A DNA stretch of 23,529 nt from Desemzia sp045528445 (GCF_045528445.1 NZ_JBGQQU010000037.1:1-23529), one strand, 5' to 3'. Counted from the first letter of the stretch, positions 1 through 7,087 are shown. A program made the numbers and translations. The notes: a model not told the origin generated them from the letters alone.

Positions 1-63
1 ATGAATGTAGATAACATTAATCGCAATCGCTTGCGCTCTTTTTTTGGACAACTGAAAAATCGG

Positions 64-93
64 AAAAAAAGCTGTTTAGTTCTATTGAACTTT
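64..93 (-). terminator. weak terminator-like hairpin after the oppA-like gene
   Basis: Read leftward, a small stem AGTTC / GAACT with an AATA loop is followed after a few bases by a run of seven T. It lies just past the stop codon of the peptide-binding protein gene. The stem is only 5 bp, so this is a weak candidate. Confidence 0.3.
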
Positions 94-106
94 TCTCCAT
101 TTCAAA

Positions 107-1783
107 TTAGCCCAATTGTTCAGTAGGAATTACATAAGCATCTTTGAAATCATAACGGGCGCCTACAGAGTGCCGCACGATTCCTTGAATAGCGGGGTCC
201 CATAAAAAGGCTTCCGAACTATGATAAAGTGGTGCGACAGCTACATCATTGACAAAAATCGTCTCCGCTGCCCGTAAATCTTCAAAACGCAGCACTTCGT
301 CATTCGCGTGCTCGCCTTCCGCTGCATCCAACAACGCATCAAACTCTGGATTAGCGTAGTGACCATGATTAAAAGTCGTCTCACTATGCCCTAGATCCAA
401 CATATTTACTGGATCGGGAATAATAGCATTCCAGCCGCCTAATATCACATCAAAATCTCCACTTCCACCTTTAGTGATGCGGTTGTTTTTTGGAATATTG
501 ACGATAGTAACTTCAACACCTTCTAAGTTATTCTGGATTACCCCGTGAATATACTGACTGACTTTTTTGCTCGTTTCGTCGTCATCACCAGTCAATTCAA
601 ACTCAATCGTATCGGTTCCTAATTCTTGTTTGGCAGCATCGAGGTATTCTTGAGCAGCGTCCAAATCAAACCCTTCATAATCGGGCTGACCTGCAGTAAA
701 ATCTTCCCCGGTTTCAGGGTCTACCGCAAAATTATCCGGCACAAAAGCTGTAGTAGGACGAGATCCATTACCAAGAATAACGTTCACCAAGTCATCTCGA
801 TTGATGACAGCGTTGATTGCTTTGCGCAAATTCAAATTGGAAAGCGATTCATTTTCCATATTGAATTGTAAGAAACTGGTATTAGCAATATTTTCCGTTA
901 AATAGTCTTCTCTTCCTTGCATTTGGAGAGCATATTCTCCTGAAAGCAAGACATTGTCCAGTTGTCCAGATTCATATAAGTTTAAAGCCGTTCCTGTTTC
1001 TTTGGTAACTTGCATATTGATGGTCTCCAACGTTACATTCTCTGCATCCCAATAGTCTTCATTCTTCACATAAGACCACGATTGCGCGCCACTTTCCCAA
1101 TTGGTCAGCTCGAATGCGCCATTGGAAAGAGTCGTCTCAGCGGAAGTTCCATAGGCATCTCCTTGTTCTTCAACAAACGCTTCATTTAACGGGAAGAAGT
1201 ACGGGTTCGTTAACATTTCCGGCAAGTAAGAAACCGGTACGTTCAACTGCACGACCAATTCGGTATCACTAGTGGCTTCTATCCCCAATTCAGCCGATTC
1301 CATTTCACCGCGGTTAATTTCAGCAGCATTTACAACGGGTTCAAACATATAGGCGTAAGGAGCGGCTGTATCGGGATCGACTGCCTTCTGCCACCCATAA
1401 ACAAAGTCATGCGCGGTTACGGGATCTCCATTGGACCATTTTGCATCCTCTTGTAATTGGAATGTATAGGTCAGACCATCTTGGGAAACTTGATAGTCCA
1501 CAGCAAGTGCTGGCTGAGCCACATTTTTTTCATCCAGCCGGAACAATCCTTCGTAAAACTGATTACCGCCAGTTGTCGTTTGGATATCTTGCATAAACAA
1601 CGGGTTAGCTGTAGCCAATTCATTGGTCACCGATAAATGAATCGTTTGATCCGCTGCAAGCGCTACAGAGCCACCGCCTGTTTCGTCCGGAACAGCGGTT
1701 GTACTCTCTGAACCACCGTCATTACTGCAAGCTCCAAGCAACACCAAACTTGCGCTCAATAAAAACCAACTCTTTTTCTTAAT
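107..1783 (-). CDS. oligopeptide ABC transporter substrate-binding lipoprotein (OppA family), apparent ATT start
   Basis: This is an extracellular lipid-anchored peptide-binding protein that would deliver oligopeptides to an Opp/Dpp-type importer. The mature part has the SBP_bac_5 layout: a start such as NPLFMQDIQT, then LTYTFQLQEDAKWSNGDPVT, DFVYGW and a late GDFDVILGGW. The lipobox is LLGAC, followed by a Ser/Gly/Asp-rich linker. A start at TTG 1759 would leave only eight hydrophobic residues and no positive n-region. Reading upstream gives ATT-AAG-AAA-AAG-AGT-TGG, that is (M)KKKSWFLLSASLVLLGAC, a complete lipoprotein signal peptide. It is preceded by GAGGA about 8 nt away, and an in-frame TAA sits directly before the ATT. 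I therefore place the start at ATT 1783 (558 aa). No permease or ATPase gene is visible; any partners would lie left of the window. Peptide specificity cannot be told. The family call is secure; the start is an inference. Confidence 0.9.
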   Translation of the reverse strand: MKKKSWFLLSASLVLLGACSNDGGSESTTAVPDETGGGSVALAADQTIHLSVTNELATANPLFMQDIQTTTGGNQFYEGLFRLDEKNVAQPALAVDYQVSQDGLTYTFQLQEDAKWSNGDPVTAHDFVYGWQKAVDPDTAAPYAYMFEPVVNAAEINRGEMESAELGIEATSDTELVVQLNVPVSYLPEMLTNPYFFPLNEAFVEEQGDAYGTSAETTLSNGAFELTNWESGAQSWSYVKNEDYWDAENVTLETINMQVTKETGTALNLYESGQLDNVLLSGEYALQMQGREDYLTENIANTSFLQFNMENESLSNLNLRKAINAVINRDDLVNVILGNGSRPTTAFVPDNFAVDPETGEDFTAGQPDYEGFDLDAAQEYLDAAKQELGTDTIEFELTGDDDETSKKVSQYIHGVIQNNLEGVEVTIVNIPKNNRITKGGSGDFDVILGGWNAIIPDPVNMLDLGHSETTFNHGHYANPEFDALLDAAEGEHANDEVLRFEDLRAAETIFVNDVAVAPLYHSSEAFLWDPAIQGIVRHSVGARYDFKDAYVIPTEQLG

Positions 1784-2061
1784 TTATACGTTCCTCATTC
1801 CTGAAATTAGATTATGATTAAATTAACATGACAGATTTATAATGTCAATGGAGAAGAGAGTTTAATTGATGTCAAATTTTTCTCGGTCACCCTACTTTAC
1901 GGCTTGATTAGGTCCTCTTTTTTTGTACACCTATTGCTACCTACCGTGCAGTTTCGGTACTTACTGGCCTGTCTGCTTAAAGAACATTCCCTGAACCAGG
2001 TACCTGCTCTAAACAGACTAGAAAAATGAGTTAAACTTAAAAAAAATTGATGCAATAACGA
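1784..2061. other. intergenic region between divergent genes, several small dyads
   Basis: There is no coding potential that I can support. The stretch 1903-2020 holds several inverted repeats: TACCG/CGGTA around 1943-1960, the palindrome CAGGTACCTG (1997-2006), and GTCTG (1971-1975) pairing with CAGAC (2014-2018), extendable by TT/AA and AGA/TCT. An imperfect hairpin GGTCACCCTA / TAGGTCC runs into a T-run near 1917-1924 on the + strand. It could be a small structured RNA or a decayed leader. I match it to no known riboswitch, and T-box landmarks are absent. Confidence 0.35.
1820..1848 (-). promoter_or_regulatory. candidate promoter and dyad upstream of the oppA-like gene
   Basis: Leftward, a perfect -35 TTGACA (1848-1843) is followed after 17 nt by TAATTT, a poor -10. 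The -35 is part of a dyad TGACA-N9-TGTCA (1829-1847) that could be an operator. I do not recognise the regulator. Confidence 0.4.
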
Positions 2062-2083
2062 TTGATAACGGTTACAATATAAT
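2062..2083 (+). promoter_or_regulatory. cre-like (CcpA) site overlapping the -10 of the comK-like gene
   Basis: TTGATAACGGTTACAA (2062-2077) matches every position of the Bacillus cre consensus WTGNNARCGNWWWCAW. It directly abuts a perfect -10 TATAAT (2078-2083). No good -35 lies 17 nt upstream. A TTGATG at 2047-2052 would need a 25-nt gap to this -10, or a 20-nt gap to the overlapping TACAAT (2073-2078). A CcpA dimer bound here would block initiation, so carbon catabolite repression of the downstream gene is the natural reading. Site match is seen; function is inferred. Confidence 0.6.
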
Positions 2084-2129
2084 CATAGTTACGTCTATCA
2101 CAAATTAGAAATGAAATGGAGTTGGAAGA

Positions 2130-3059
2130 ATGGAAGAGGGTTTTGACCACAATCAGCATCGAGGGTATTACAATAACTGGAGAAAGGCTTATTATTTATC
2201 GCAAGCATGCTTTTTACCAAAACAATCTATTCAGCATACGAATGAAATAAATGAATCAGATTATTATTACGAAACCACCTTTACTCGAAAAAGGCTTCAG
2301 CCTATGTTGATTACTGACACTAATCTTCCGACTCTATTAGCTGCCAGTTTGGAACAAGCGCATATCTTAGTCAACGCCGACACTTTCTATGTCAAAGACA
2401 TTCGAGATAGGAAAGATACTCCTTATAACACAATTGTCTTCCAGATAAATGAACCGCCATTAGTGTCCACTGAGGATTCAAAAACGATCATGGAACGCTA
2501 TTTCAATCAAAAGCCGTTGGATTATAAATTTGTTCAATACATTGGCAAGACTGTAGGCATTCATCAAAAATGTCCTTTTATATCCGGTCTTGAAATATTT
2601 GTTCCCGAGAAAGGAACTGCTAAAGAACCTGCTAGCTGGTATGGATTGCACCACATTTGCGGAGAAGAAGAACATAAAAAAGGGAACTATATGCAAGTGC
2701 AATTCCAAAACCATCATGAACTGCAATTGATGATTTCTCCTCACAGCTACCGAGAACAAATCGAACGGGCTGGAGTTCTGAAATTGTTGCAAGACAAAAT
2801 GGTCGCTCAACTGATGATGCTTTCTCCTTACGCTAGTGAATGGTCATACACTACTGGATTAAACCCTGTAGAAAAATACTTAGCTACTCATTCGATACAT
2901 TTTAAACACTATCCCCTAAAAAAGATTCTGATTTATATGGCGATGTACTGCATGAATGAAGCCATGGAAGAAATTTTCGGAGAGGACAATCCTTATAGCG
3001 ACGAAGTTAAAGAAGCTTTTCTAAGAGACTTTAGAAATGAACCACCCACTGAATCCTAA
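2130..3059 (+). CDS. comK: ComK-like competence transcription factor
   Basis: ComK is the DNA-binding activator of late competence (DNA uptake) genes in Bacillus, Listeria and staphylococci. The assignment rests on residues about 140-220. HQKCPF (145-150), IFVP (156-159), the W at 170 with the HH that follows, VQFQNHHELQLMIS (190-203) and EQIERAGVL (209-217) follow the same order and spacing as HKPPI, FPT, W..H.H, VTFSN...LPIS and NQVYRTAWL in Bacillus subtilis ComK as I recall it. At 309 aa it is much longer than the roughly 190 aa of B. subtilis ComK, with extra N-terminal sequence rich in Tyr and a C-terminal extension. The ATG has GGAG 8 nt upstream. It stands alone in its transcript, with a cre-like site on the promoter and a strong terminator behind. 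The convergent neighbour is a SigH/ComX-like sigma factor, which supports a competence role. The family call comes from remembered alignment, not from a search. No obvious AAAA-N5-TTTT ComK boxes were seen upstream. Confidence 0.7.
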   Translation: MEEGFDHNQHRGYYNNWRKAYYLSQACFLPKQSIQHTNEINESDYYYETTFTRKRLQPMLITDTNLPTLLAASLEQAHILVNADTFYVKDIRDRKDTPYNTIVFQINEPPLVSTEDSKTIMERYFNQKPLDYKFVQYIGKTVGIHQKCPFISGLEIFVPEKGTAKEPASWYGLHHICGEEEHKKGNYMQVQFQNHHELQLMISPHSYREQIERAGVLKLLQDKMVAQLMMLSPYASEWSYTTGLNPVEKYLATHSIHFKHYPLKKILIYMAMYCMNEAMEEIFGEDNPYSDEVKEAFLRDFRNEPPTES

Positions 3060-3064
3060 AAATA

Positions 3065-3119
3065 AGAAGCAGCTCATGCCACTAGTCGCTTGGCATGAGC
3101 TGCTTCTCCTTTTTAATTT
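3065..3119. terminator. bidirectional terminator, 16-bp perfect stem
   Basis: AGAAGCAGCTCATGCC (3065-3080) pairs without mismatch with 3092-3107 around an 11-nt loop. It is followed by CCTTTTTAATTTT on the + strand and has an A-rich left flank, so it can end both the comK-like gene and the convergent sigma factor gene. Confidence 0.9.
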
Positions 3120-3664
3120 TATGCTTTCAAATTCTCTAAAAAGCAAGCCAATTTGACCGCTACTTTTTTCTTCCATTCATAAACCGTCTTGCGACTAACC
3201 CCTTGTTTTTGAGCAATCTCCGTCACTGACATCCGATTGACGACTGCATCCACTAAATAAGCTTGTTCCGTCGCTGTTAACAACGGCAGCATGTTTTTCA
3301 GTAAATCCATTTCTTGATAGTTCTGCTCAATAGACACCTGAGTATCTGGCTGATTCCCTTCTAAATCTTCTGGCCAAGCCATCTCACTTTCCCATTGACG
3401 CTTTTGTTTCCGCATCAAGTCAATCATGTGCCAATACACTTTTTGATACGCATATCCGCCAAATTGCTTCACACACTCCTCTTGCTCCAAGTCTTTGGGA
3501 TAATTTTCATAAGCTTCTACTAACTTCAATAGACCTTGCTGCACAAAGTCATCGTAATCGGCATGCATATGCCACACACCCAATCGTCTCAATGCTCCAT
3601 GAACCATCCCCGAATACTGATCAAAAAAATCCCGTTCGTTCTCTTCTGCTAATTTTCTCAACAT
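3119..3664 (-). CDS. small sigma-70 family factor, SigH/ComX-like
   Basis: This is a two-region sigma factor, predicted to direct RNA polymerase to an alternative promoter set. Region 2 covers roughly the first half and includes DYDDFVQQGLLKLVEAYENY and GGYAYQKVYWHMIDLMRKQKR. Region 4 lies near the C-terminus (LLTATEQAYLVDAVVNRMSV, then TEIAQKQGVSRKTVYEWKKK) with a clear helix-turn-helix. Length and layout resemble the SigH/ComX-type competence sigma factors of lactobacilli, staphylococci and streptococci rather than ECF factors with an anti-sigma partner; no anti-sigma gene is adjacent. The reading frame is open to a TTG at 3682, which lacks a ribosome site. ATG 3673 is only 2 nt from GAAGGA, while ATG 3664 is 10 nt from it, so I prefer 3664 (about 181 aa). 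A promoter and an operator-like palindrome lie directly upstream. Pairing with a ComK-like gene argues for competence control, but heat-shock or phage-type roles are not excluded. Confidence 0.8.
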   Translation of the reverse strand: MLRKLAEENERDFFDQYSGMVHGALRRLGVWHMHADYDDFVQQGLLKLVEAYENYPKDLEQEECVKQFGGYAYQKVYWHMIDLMRKQKRQWESEMAWPEDLEGNQPDTQVSIEQNYQEMDLLKNMLPLLTATEQAYLVDAVVNRMSVTEIAQKQGVSRKTVYEWKKKVAVKLACFLENLKA

Positions 3665-3686
3665 CTCTGTCATATCCTTCAAGTGG

Positions 3687-3739
3687 TGTTACAAGGCCTT
3701 GTACACTTGTAGAATACCGCTCCCATGACAATCCGACAA
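3687..3739 (-). promoter_or_regulatory. sigma factor promoter with palindromic operator candidate
   Basis: Leftward, TTGTCG (3739-3734), a 17-nt spacer and TATTCT (3716-3711) form a moderate promoter. Just downstream, at the predicted transcription start, is the perfect 14-bp palindrome TACAAGGCCTTGTA (3690-3703). It extends to GTGT / CAC with one bulged T. A repressor bound there would shut the sigma gene off. The regulator is unknown. Confidence 0.55.
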
Positions 3740-3754
3740 AGAAGCAAAGACACT

Positions 3755-3797
3755 AAAAAAGCCGCCAAAGATCCCCTGTTACAGAAAGTTTAGCGGC
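3755..3797 (-). terminator. terminator-like hairpin upstream of the sigma factor promoter
   Basis: Leftward, GCCGC-t-AAA (3797-3789) pairs with TTT-g-GCGGC (3769-3761), directly followed by TTTTTT. The loop is about 19 nt. It lies about 16 nt upstream of the sigma -35 and would insulate the gene from leftward read-through, or end a short transcript. No convincing gene precedes it. Confidence 0.5.
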
Positions 3798-4132
3798 AAA
3801 ACAGCTAAGTTGATTGATGTACACGAACCTATTCAAACCAGCACTTCTTCTCTTCAAATGGACAACTGAAATCTAAGATTCCTTATCTAGAAATTAGGAA
3901 TAGCACAATAGCCTATTTTGTCCGTCAATGGATTAAACTTCATCGTTTTCAGACCAAACTTGAAATAAGCTATAACTTCAGCTGTTTTTGATACATCTTT
4001 GGATAACCAAAAAACTACCGATTCATTCCTGCAGCTAGTAAGTCCTTCCTGATATAGAAAGAATCCATTTAACTTTACAACCATAAAATGGTACAGTTAA
4101 CTCAACTATCAAAAAAGAAAGAGGTGCTTTTT
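3798..4132. other. intergenic region before the GNAT gene
   Basis: A leftward 65-codon frame (3887-4084) exists, but it has no ribosome binding site and no recognisable domain, so I do not call it. The 5' end of the GNAT frame could be extended to ATG 4088, but its ribosome site lies inside that extension. No convincing promoter was found here; the GNAT gene must start transcription somewhere in this stretch. Confidence 0.4.
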
Positions 4133-4717
4133 TTGTTGGATAAATCAATTCCTTATGCAGAAATTTGGATGTCTCGAGAGAGCGAGCTTCCAGTGAAGGA
4201 ACAGGCTTTACCTGAAGGCTTTCAATTTACATTTTACCAAGAAGGCGATGAACGTGAATGGGCCGCTATTGAAACAAGTGTCGCAGAATTTGAGGACAAA
4301 ATACAAGCATTGGATTATTTTGAAAAGTCGTTTGCTCCTTACACAGAAGAGTTGAAACAGCGCATGCTATTTATCACAGATCCGTCAGGAGAAAAAGTCG
4401 GAACGGCTTCAGCTTGGTGGAAAAAAGCTCCTAATGGTAATCGCTACCCGCTTGTTCATTGGGTTGCAGTAAAACCAGGCTATCAAGGAAAAGGACTAGC
4501 TAAGGCTATGATGACTCGCACACTTAAGACACTGCAAACTCTGGAGGACACCTCTCCTATTTATCTCCATACTCAAACTTGGAGCCACGCAGCCATTCGC
4601 TTGTACCAAAAGTTAGGGTTTGAGATCACAGATAAGAAATTAGATGGAAGTCCTAATTTAGAATATAAAAAAGCTATGGATATCCTAGCTGGTTTGGAGA
4701 ATTCAAAAAAGGATTAA
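4133..4717 (+). CDS. GNAT family N-acetyltransferase (intact copy)
   Basis: This is a cytoplasmic acetyl-CoA-dependent N-acetyltransferase of unknown substrate. The acetyl-CoA-binding motif A is WVAVKPGYQGKGLAKAMM (Q-x-K-G-x-A type), followed by the conserved end SHAAIRLYQKLGFEI. The N-terminal half (LPEGFQFTFYQEGDEREWAAIE) is typical of the GNAT group that carries a long N-terminal arm. I choose the TTG at 4133 (MLDKSIPYAEIWM) because GAGGTG lies 8 nt upstream. The longer ATG 4088 frame has no ribosome site. The gene is followed immediately by a terminator that includes its stop codon. Two damaged relatives of this gene lie in the window (7088-7420 and 19653-19744), so it belongs to a small duplicated family in this genome. 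Many base differences against the 7088 copy are synonymous, so the duplication is not recent. Confidence 0.85.
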   Translation: MLDKSIPYAEIWMSRESELPVKEQALPEGFQFTFYQEGDEREWAAIETSVAEFEDKIQALDYFEKSFAPYTEELKQRMLFITDPSGEKVGTASAWWKKAPNGNRYPLVHWVAVKPGYQGKGLAKAMMTRTLKTLQTLEDTSPIYLHTQTWSHAAIRLYQKLGFEITDKKLDGSPNLEYKKAMDILAGLENSKKD

Positions 4718-4742
4718 ATCGTTCAATCGATTTAATCCTTTT
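4707..4742 (+). terminator. terminator of the GNAT gene
   Basis: AAAAGGATTAAATCG (4707-4721) pairs perfectly over 15 bp with 4728-4742 around the loop TTCAAT, ending in TTTT. The GNAT stop codon lies inside the left arm. Confidence 0.8.
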
Positions 4743-4762
4743 ATTCAATTTGTCCGCGAAGC

Positions 4763-4847
4763 TGAAACAATACGATAAAAGTAAAACAGGAGACTGTTTT
4801 GTGAGACAAAAAGTTATTTTCTTCAAACTTATTGCTGGATTGTTTCA
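4763..4847 (-). terminator. nested inverted repeats behind the PIN-like gene, likely terminator
   Basis: Leftward past the PIN-like stop there is a hairpin AAAACAG-TCTC-CTGTTTT (4800-4783), then ACTTTTA. It is enclosed by a second inverted pair, TGAAACAAT (4763-4771) and ATTGTTTCA (4839-4847), extendable to AAG/CTT with one mismatch. The outer right arm overlaps the last codons of the PIN-like gene. The inner hairpin probably ends the three-gene cassette; the outer pair may mark the cassette's edge. Confidence 0.5.
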
Positions 4848-5537
4848 ACTTAGATAGAACATATTCATATGACGTATAAATTCTCCCCATTCGAGATTTG
4901 TTTCTTTTTCATGTTTTGTTAAGTAATATTGATATTTATACAAAAAACGAAGCGCTTTATTATCTCCTAGTCCTTTTGTATAAAGATAGTATATAAGTTC
5001 ATACATTTGAATAGCTTGTACATTATCCAGTCCAGTTGACCATTCTTCAGCCTTTTCTACAAGTTGGATAGCATTATAATCATGAGCTGCAAAATAAAGT
5101 AATCCTTTAGCTGCTATATAGGCAAGCGACTTTACTTCTCCACGATCATCTTTATTATCAATTACCGGGTCATAATTAGTAAGTTTATAAACTCTGGATT
5201 CAATTAACTTTCTTACGCCTTCTTCTACTGAAGTAAGGTCAGAGTCTTTATGAAGAATAATCTTGGCTGGTTTTTCTCCTAGTAAGTCTTTTACGTAGTT
5301 TTGAACAGAAGATTGGAGTAATTCTTCATAAACAGCTTCATGAATAGCTAAGTTTGGAAAAGCTGAGAAAATAGGATCTAGCCATACTTCTTTAAATTGA
5401 GAAAAACTAAATCCACGGTTAGCATGTTTGCGGTAGGGCGGAATTAAAAAATTAGCATCTAAAGTAATCATCTGATTAGGATCTTCAAAAATGCTGATAA
5501 GTGCGGGATTAGGCTTTTGGATATTAATCTTCATCAT
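4845..5537 (-). CDS. PIN-like domain protein, third gene of an XRE-ImmA-PIN cassette
   Basis: I read this 230-aa protein as a PIN-like nuclease, the probable effector (toxin) of the cassette. It begins with ITLDANFLIPP (D27), as PIN domains do. Further acidic positions fit the fold: E67/E71 in HEAVYEELL, D130-D131-E134 in NKDDRGEVKSLAYIAAKG, and D153 in LLYFAAHDYNA. In PIN domains these acidic residues bind divalent metal for RNA cleavage. About 75 residues after D153, rich in Tyr and Leu, are extra to a minimal PIN domain. The gene starts with ATGATG and overlaps the 3' end of the ImmA-like gene by 14 nt, so translation is coupled. No signal peptide or membrane segment is seen. The PIN call is by motif pattern only, and activity is inferred. 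Confidence 0.65.
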   Translation of the reverse strand: MMKINIQKPNPALISIFEDPNQMITLDANFLIPPYRKHANRGFSFSQFKEVWLDPIFSAFPNLAIHEAVYEELLQSSVQNYVKDLLGEKPAKIILHKDSDLTSVEEGVRKLIESRVYKLTNYDPVIDNKDDRGEVKSLAYIAAKGLLYFAAHDYNAIQLVEKAEEWSTGLDNVQAIQMYELIYYLYTKGLGDNKALRFLYKYQYYLTKHEKETNLEWGEFIRHMNMFYLS

Positions 5538-6408
5538 TATCCTTCACAGCAAAAAAAGCATTAAGCTCGTCTATATCTTCATCGGATATAGTGGTGCCGT
5601 AGCCAAATTCCTCTGGTTTTTTATTGAAAAGGCTTAGTGTATCAGCAAACTTTTCTTCATCAATAAGATTGTCTTCAAAGTTACGTAAAATAATTTCAAT
5701 ATTCTGAGCTGAGGTACCCGTATTTTTTGTGATGGTATTTAATTTGTTAAAAATTTCCTTATTGATAGCTAACCCGGTTTTAAAATACTCACTGTTTGCG
5801 GCTCTTTCATCAATAGCATAGAGTTGTTTACTTTGTCTTTGCGTGATAGCTTTTATTTCACTTAATCTTTTGATAAGAGAGTGGTAAGGAAGCCAATAGG
5901 TACAGTGCAAACGCGCAATAAAACGAAGAAGAGTTTTATCAGAAATATTTTTTAAAGAAGATACCTTAAATTCTTCAAGTACAATCCCTTTTAAATTTTC
6001 TTCTGACAATAAAAATTCTGCGGCAAAACGATTCGCTTTTGCTTCGTTTGCGTTACTTTCTTTGTCATCTAATCGACTAAGATGAGACCCCGTCTTTGTA
6101 TAATAATGATACAACTCATGAGCAATGGCAAAGATTTGTTTGTCGTAATAATCAGCAGTATTTACCCCTATAAAAACAAGCTCTTTTCCACCTTCTTCTG
6201 AATACATAATGGCTGCTGAAAAAGCGGGCTTCCCTTTTTCAGATTCGATAGGGTATTCGAGCAACATAATGTCTAGCTGATCCAATATTGTAAAAATGTC
6301 ATTTGCAATGGGAGCTTCCCCAACAAATCCAAGAGACTGACGACGCTCTCTAGCAAGTTTACGAATTTCCTCTAACTGTAGTTCATTAAGCTTAGTAGGT
6401 TCATTCAT
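5524..6408 (-). CDS. ImmA/IrrE-type zinc metallopeptidase
   Basis: This is a COG2856-type peptidase; in ICEBs1 the related ImmA cleaves the repressor ImmR, and IrrE/PprI cleaves DdrO. The zinc motif is IFAIAHELYHYY, with HExxH at about residues 97-101 counted from the chosen ATG. The family's following motif is present: NEAKANRFAAEFLLSEE, whose Glu would be the third ligand. The N-terminal part (ARERRQSLGFVGEAPIANDI) is the usual lead-in helix region. About 150 residues after the peptidase core have no motif I know. A TTG at 6414 is also possible; ATG 6408 fits AAGGAG 11 nt upstream. Its start overlaps the upstream XRE gene and its end overlaps the PIN-like gene, so the three proteins are coupled. 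The likely substrate is the XRE protein next door, by analogy with ImmR/ImmA and DdrO/IrrE; a PIN-like target is also possible. Confidence 0.85.
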   Translation of the reverse strand: MNEPTKLNELQLEEIRKLARERRQSLGFVGEAPIANDIFTILDQLDIMLLEYPIESEKGKPAFSAAIMYSEEGGKELVFIGVNTADYYDKQIFAIAHELYHYYTKTGSHLSRLDDKESNANEAKANRFAAEFLLSEENLKGIVLEEFKVSSLKNISDKTLLRFIARLHCTYWLPYHSLIKRLSEIKAITQRQSKQLYAIDERAANSEYFKTGLAINKEIFNKLNTITKNTGTSAQNIEIILRNFEDNLIDEEKFADTLSLFNKKPEEFGYGTTISDEDIDELNAFFAVKDNDED

Positions 6409-6751
6409 TCTCAATCTTTCTCCTTAGCAGCGTTTGTTGTCTCAGAGAGATCATCATTTTAAAGAGTTGTTCTACTCCTTCTTTTTCATTATCGCTTAGC
6501 GCTTCGCTTCTTAGTGCGACAAAAGAATTTTCCTTTTCTTTTTCAATAAATATATCTGCAATATCAAATTCAAGTATGTCCGCTAATTTTTCTAATTGCG
6601 TAACAGATGGAATAAAGTCTTCCCTTTCAATACGACTTATCATAATCCTATTGATACCAGTTAACTCCCCTAGATTTTCCTGAGTAAAATTTTTCTCTTT
6701 TCTTTTATTTGTTACTATAGTTGCTAATTTATCTATAGACAGCTTTTTCAT
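6401..6751 (-). CDS. XRE-type helix-turn-helix repressor of the cassette
   Basis: This 116-aa DNA-binding protein begins with an XRE/Cro-CI helix-turn-helix: LATIVTNKRKEKNFTQENLG, then ELTGINRIMISRIEREDFIP and TQLEKLADILEFDIADIF. A Glu/Lys-rich stretch and a short helical C-terminus (NEKEGVEQLFKMMISLRQQ) could dimerise or hold a peptidase-sensitive linker. I place the start at the second ATG of the pair (6751), 7 nt after GGAGG. The longer frame to 6790 would place the ribosome site inside the gene. It is the promoter-proximal gene of the cassette and overlaps the ImmA-like gene by 8 nt. By family analogy it represses its own operon and is inactivated by the peptidase. Confidence 0.88.
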   Translation of the reverse strand: MKKLSIDKLATIVTNKRKEKNFTQENLGELTGINRIMISRIEREDFIPSVTQLEKLADILEFDIADIFIEKEKENSFVALRSEALSDNEKEGVEQLFKMMISLRQQTLLRRKIENE

Positions 6752-7087
6752 CATAAAACCTCCTAGACAGAATAGTAAATCTATCTTCACCTATATGATA
6801 CTACTAATGACAAAAATAATAAATAATCATAGAAATGTTATTTTTAATTTCATAAATTCATAAACTATGATGCTTAAAATTACATATTCATTAATTATTC
6901 TGTATCTTGGCTAAAAATTTCTTAAAGAATATGAAGTAACTGCAGGGATTTAGTTTATTGTTGTTTAATTAACACTCCTTATTCCATCCATTTTTAATGT
7001 AATTACGATATTTCTAAGATACTTGTTACTTTGATTTCAAGAATCTTCAGTTCTTACACTATAAAGTGTCGTTTCTATCTAAGGCAT
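6752..7087. other. very AT-rich region upstream of the XRE cassette
   Basis: No gene is visible. The leftward cassette promoter should lie here. TTGTCA and several TATCAT or TACTAT hexamers occur near 6770-6815, but none pairs at the usual 16-18 nt, so I name no promoter. The base composition is clearly more AT-rich than the flanking housekeeping-like genes, which is in keeping with acquired DNA. Confidence 0.4.

Noticed and set aside
46..57. 12-mer GGACAACTGAAA shared with the region near 3858
   Set aside because: A single shared 12-mer is expected by chance in a window of this size.
1..126. Rightward 41-codon frame from the first base of the window
   Set aside because: It has no visible upstream signal and no known motif; it might be the end of a gene outside the window, but nothing supports it.
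1903..2020. T-box or other known riboswitch before the oppA-like gene
   Set aside because: The conserved T-box sequence and specifier loop are missing, and no known riboswitch core was recognised.
3887..4084. Leftward 65-aa frame
   Set aside because: No ribosome binding site, no recognisable domain and no promoter; treated as accidental.
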